Assembly: GCF_022867885.1 (NCBI RefSeq)
Contig: NZ_JALIFP010000042.1
Location: forward strand, 1-35,305
Reading direction: 5' to 3'
DNA from: Lederbergia sp. NSJ-179
GTDB taxonomy: Bacteria > Bacillota > Bacilli > Bacillales > Bacillaceae_C
DNA length: 35,305 bases
The position numbers and the translations under genes are program-made. A model generated the notes under the pieces. It was not told where the DNA came from, did no database searches, and saw only the letters and a list, made by a program, of their open reading frames with translations. Shown one piece after another: positions 33,302 to 35,305 of the stretch; the stretch's first letter is position 1; each line of letters begins with the position of its first letter.

Positions 33302-33389
33302 TTATGTTAATATTAACCTAAGTAAATGTTATCCCATGCGATTTTATATGTCAACTATTATTTTATGTTATAATTAACCTATCTAAATG
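33302..33389. promoter_or_regulatory. Pair of 27-bp direct repeats in the hydrolase/PadR divergent promoter
   Basis: TTATGTTAATATTAACCTAA (start 33302) and TTATGTTATAATTAACCTAT (start 33363) begin two 27-bp copies that both end TAAATG and differ at few positions. The first contains the perfect palindrome GTTAATATTAAC. They are 61 bp apart, about six DNA turns. The layout fits a dimeric PadR repressor bridging both promoters. Confidence 0.6.
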
Positions 33390-33427
33390 AAATTATATAA
33401 ACCAAAAGCCTGAAAGAGGGGAACTTA

Positions 33428-33976
33428 ATGAATAATATCCAATACACCTTATTAGGATTATTAGCACGAGAACCGTTAAGCGGATATGAAATGAAGCAGC
33501 AAATCAACAGCAGAATTATCTATTTTTATAAAATAAACAATAATCAACTTTATCCATCTCTATCGAAATTGGAAAAATCCGGATTTATTGAATTGCAAGC
33601 CATTGAACAAGAGTCTTATCGTCCGCCTCGAAAAATTTACAGAATTACGGCTAGTGGCATTGACGCTTTAAAGTCGTGGGTGCAAGAGCTTCCTGAAGTT
33701 GAGGATTCGAAGACCTTTCTGTTAAAGCTGTACAGTTCATGGTTATTAAAACCAGATGAATTGTTTAGCCTGATAAAGAAGAATAAAGAACAACATGAAC
33801 GTACGCTTGGTGATTATAAAAAGAGAATTTCTTCCTTCGAAGAACAGAACCCTGACATCAATCATCCCTTGTTCTCCACCATTTCTGTTATTAAAATGGG
33901 GATAAACTTCGAGGAGGCAAGTATTCTTTGGTGTGATAGGATGCTTCAGTTGTTAAAACAACATACCAATAGGTAG
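33428..33976 (+). CDS. PadR-family transcriptional regulator
   Basis: 182 aa. Residues 1-80 form the PadR winged helix (YTLLGLLAREPLSGYEMKQQ, NQLYPSLSKLEKSGFIELQ, RKIYRITASGIDALKSW). Residues 95-180 are the Vir_act_alpha_C helical dimerisation domain. GAGGGG precedes ATG 33428. PadR proteins are repressors released by phenolic acids or drugs. It diverges from the alpha/beta-hydrolase and should bind the repeated sites in between. Confidence 0.92.
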   Translation: MNNIQYTLLGLLAREPLSGYEMKQQINSRIIYFYKINNNQLYPSLSKLEKSGFIELQAIEQESYRPPRKIYRITASGIDALKSWVQELPEVEDSKTFLLKLYSSWLLKPDELFSLIKKNKEQHERTLGDYKKRISSFEEQNPDINHPLFSTISVIKMGINFEEASILWCDRMLQLLKQHTNR

Positions 33977-34248
33977 ACACCTAGAATAAAGGTAAATGCT
34001 TATTGTTCCAAGCTGCATGATTGGGGTTCTACCTGCGGCGGTGAACATAAGTGATCATTTAAGACGAGAACTATACAAATACTATTTCTAAAAGGTTGCT
34101 GTATACAGGGGGAAATTTTTAGTATTAGAAAAATAATGTGGAAATAGGGTTAAAAGGAACCCTGGGAGTGTAATATTAACTGGGTAAGTAAGAAGGTACC
34201 TACCCCCGAAAGTTAGAGTAGAACATCTAATTTTCGGAGGTTGTTTTT
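33977..34248 (+). other. Intergenic stretch with IS3-type left end
   Basis: AGGGTT-AAAAGG-AACCCT hairpin at about 34147-34164. A 12-bp stem (34206-34217 with 34226-34237) then covers the edge of the GGAGG ribosome site (34236-34240) of the IS3 OrfA stub. The rest shows no gene. Confidence 0.45.
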
Positions 34249-34437
34249 ATGGCTAAATATAGTGAGGAATTTAAAATAAAGCTTGTCACCGAGTGTTTAT
34301 ATGGCAACCTAGGATATAAATCATTGGCAAAAAAATATAATATGGGTAGCGAAACATCAATAATTGAATGGGTGAAAGTCTATAAGTCTCAGGGAATGGA
34401 TGGGTTAAAAAGAAGACAAACTAGGCTCTATTCCTCC
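34249..34437 (+). pseudogene. IS3-family (IS150-like) OrfA, N-terminal stub
   Basis: The first 60 codons are typical IS150-group OrfA: MAKYSEEFKIKLVTECLYGN, LGYKSLAKKYNMGSETSIIE, WVKVYKSQGMDGLKRRQTR, a helix-turn-helix that binds the IS ends. At about 34435 similarity stops and the frame continues into unrelated, Pro- and Leu-rich sequence to 34536. OrfB, the DDE transposase, is absent, so the element is dead. Confidence 0.75.
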
Positions 34438-34604
34438 TACCAATATTATTACCACAACTGGAAAAGTCCTCACCCATTCCTACACTTAAACTTGCTCCCC
34501 TCGCTGCTTCCACCCAGCTTGGAAAAGACACCATAGGAATATGCGAGGTATTGTAGGAGTAACAAATGATGTCACATTACTGAACAATTCAGAATTGTTT
34601 TAGC

Positions 34605-35196
34605 TTAGGAATTACGATATTGTTTACGATATATTTTTGGGGTTACGCCGGTGTTCTTTTTAAATTGCTTACTGAAATAAGCAGGATCATGAAAGCCAAC
34701 TTCATAAGCAATTTCTTGAATAGGTGAACTAGTGCTTTTTAATAATGATTTTGCTTCTTCCATCCGCAAATGTGTGTGTAGTTGGGAAGGAGTGGTAGAG
34801 TATGCATCTTTAATCAATTCAATAATGTATGCTTTATGGTAAGAAAACTCCTGTGATAACTCTGTGAGCGAAAATGGTTGCTTGGTATGAGCAGCGATAT
34901 ATACATAAATTTGTGATGCTAAACTTTTTTTGGTGCATTGATAATTTTTATGCTGCAAAGTAGATAGGATGTTCAAAAAAAGCTGCTGCGCTTCTAATTC
35001 ATCAATTTTAGCGGGGAAAAATTGCTTTTTCCTGAATTTGTGATTAATTTCTACTTCGACCAAGCTATCCATAATTTGTAACAATTGATCTAAGGAATTT
35101 TCATCTAAGTGACCATAATTGCTTAAGTAAATGGAGAAGTTATCTTTTTTATACCATTTTTTTTGGCTCATCATTTTTCTTTGCTGTAACTCCTGA
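34605..35196 (-). pseudogene. AraC-family regulator, 5' part removed by IS insertion
   Basis: The last 100 residues are a complete AraC DNA-binding domain with two helix-turn-helices (FSLTELSQEFSYHKAYIIEL, SSPIQEIAYEVGFHDPAYFS, KQFKKNTGVTPKIYRKQYR). Upstream about 95 residues of a helical linker remain and the frame is open into the IS200/IS605-type hairpin at 35203-35219, with no ribosome site. The N-terminal ligand domain, which would make a normal 270-300-aa protein, is beyond the insertion. An internal ATG (near 35170) could still give a truncated DNA-binding protein. Confidence 0.7.
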
Positions 35197-35305
35197 TTAA
35201 GCCCCACGCTATGCGTGGGAGAACAGAAACGGAAGTACCTTTACGTATGATAAAAAAAGTCCTCCTCTGCTATAATGACAAAGGTTTCGCAAGCCAATGT
35301 CGGGC
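35197..35305 (-). mobile_element. Second IS200/IS605-type right end (putative omegaRNA), inverted
   Basis: Read on the minus strand: GGCTTGCGAAAC (35295-35284), then about 65 bp, then the terminal hairpin CCCACGC-ATA-GCGTGGG (35219-35203) directly at the break in the AraC gene. The order (same 12-bp block, terminal stem, broken gene) equals that at 1-116. The matching tnpB would lie outside the window to the right. Confidence 0.55.

Noticed and set aside
1-35305. CRISPR array, tRNA, rRNA or replication origin
   Set aside because: No regularly spaced repeats, no cloverleaf-like or rRNA sequence and no DnaA-box cluster was seen. The only tandem repeat is the Asp-Ala coding repeat.

Overview
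The window comes from an AT-rich, endospore-forming Bacillaceae chromosome. I base this on strong GGAGG-type ribosome sites, TTG and GTG starts, an Sda-like sporulation inhibitor, a ComK-like protein, Bacillus-type dispersed stem-loop repeats and Gram-positive cell-wall anchoring. The species cannot be fixed from the sequence alone. No rRNA, tRNA or CRISPR array was seen.

Layout. Bases 1-6470: an IS200/IS605-type right end cuts a sugar-isomerase (SIS) gene. It is followed by relics, a small unannotated Sda homologue, a very large LPNTA-anchored surface protein with 187 Asp-Ala repeats, and a 577-aa helical-barrel protein. Bases 6470-8300 are an insertion-sequence graveyard (IS1380, IS4-like end, permease scrap). 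Bases 8300-16270: ribbon-helix-helix protein, amidohydrolase, GNAT acetyltransferase, a 99-aa unknown, ComK-like protein, a membrane protein between repeat elements, a glucose/sorbosone-dehydrogenase-like protein, a small sigma factor and a CPBP membrane protease. Bases 16350-17660: a truncated second sigma copy and transposase relics.

Bases 17840-30056 hold the main system: an RpiR-type regulator followed by a complete mannose-family PTS (IIB, IIC, IID, IIA). Interleaved are NanE epimerase, a ceramidase-family metallo-amidase without signal peptide, a GlmU-like nucleotidyltransferase, a SIS protein, a class I mannose-6-phosphate isomerase and NagB deaminase. This reads as uptake and phosphorylation of an N-acylated amino sugar (ManNAc-like), epimerisation, deacylation and deamination. 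No NagA deacetylase is present in the window, and the ceramidase-like protein is the obvious candidate to fill that step. The operon is split by two defective copies of one ISAzo13-like element. Each copy is followed by the same ~140-bp segment, so IIB and IIC lie downstream of duplicated DNA.

Bases 30060-35305: IS4 C-terminal relic, XRE regulator, a basic small ORF with hairpins, a divergent alpha/beta-hydrolase and PadR pair sharing repeated operator-like sites, an IS3 OrfA stub, and an AraC-type gene cut by a second IS200/IS605-type right end facing the first. At least eight transposase relics are present and none looks intact, so this is a heavily rearranged accessory region around one intact sugar-utilisation locus.
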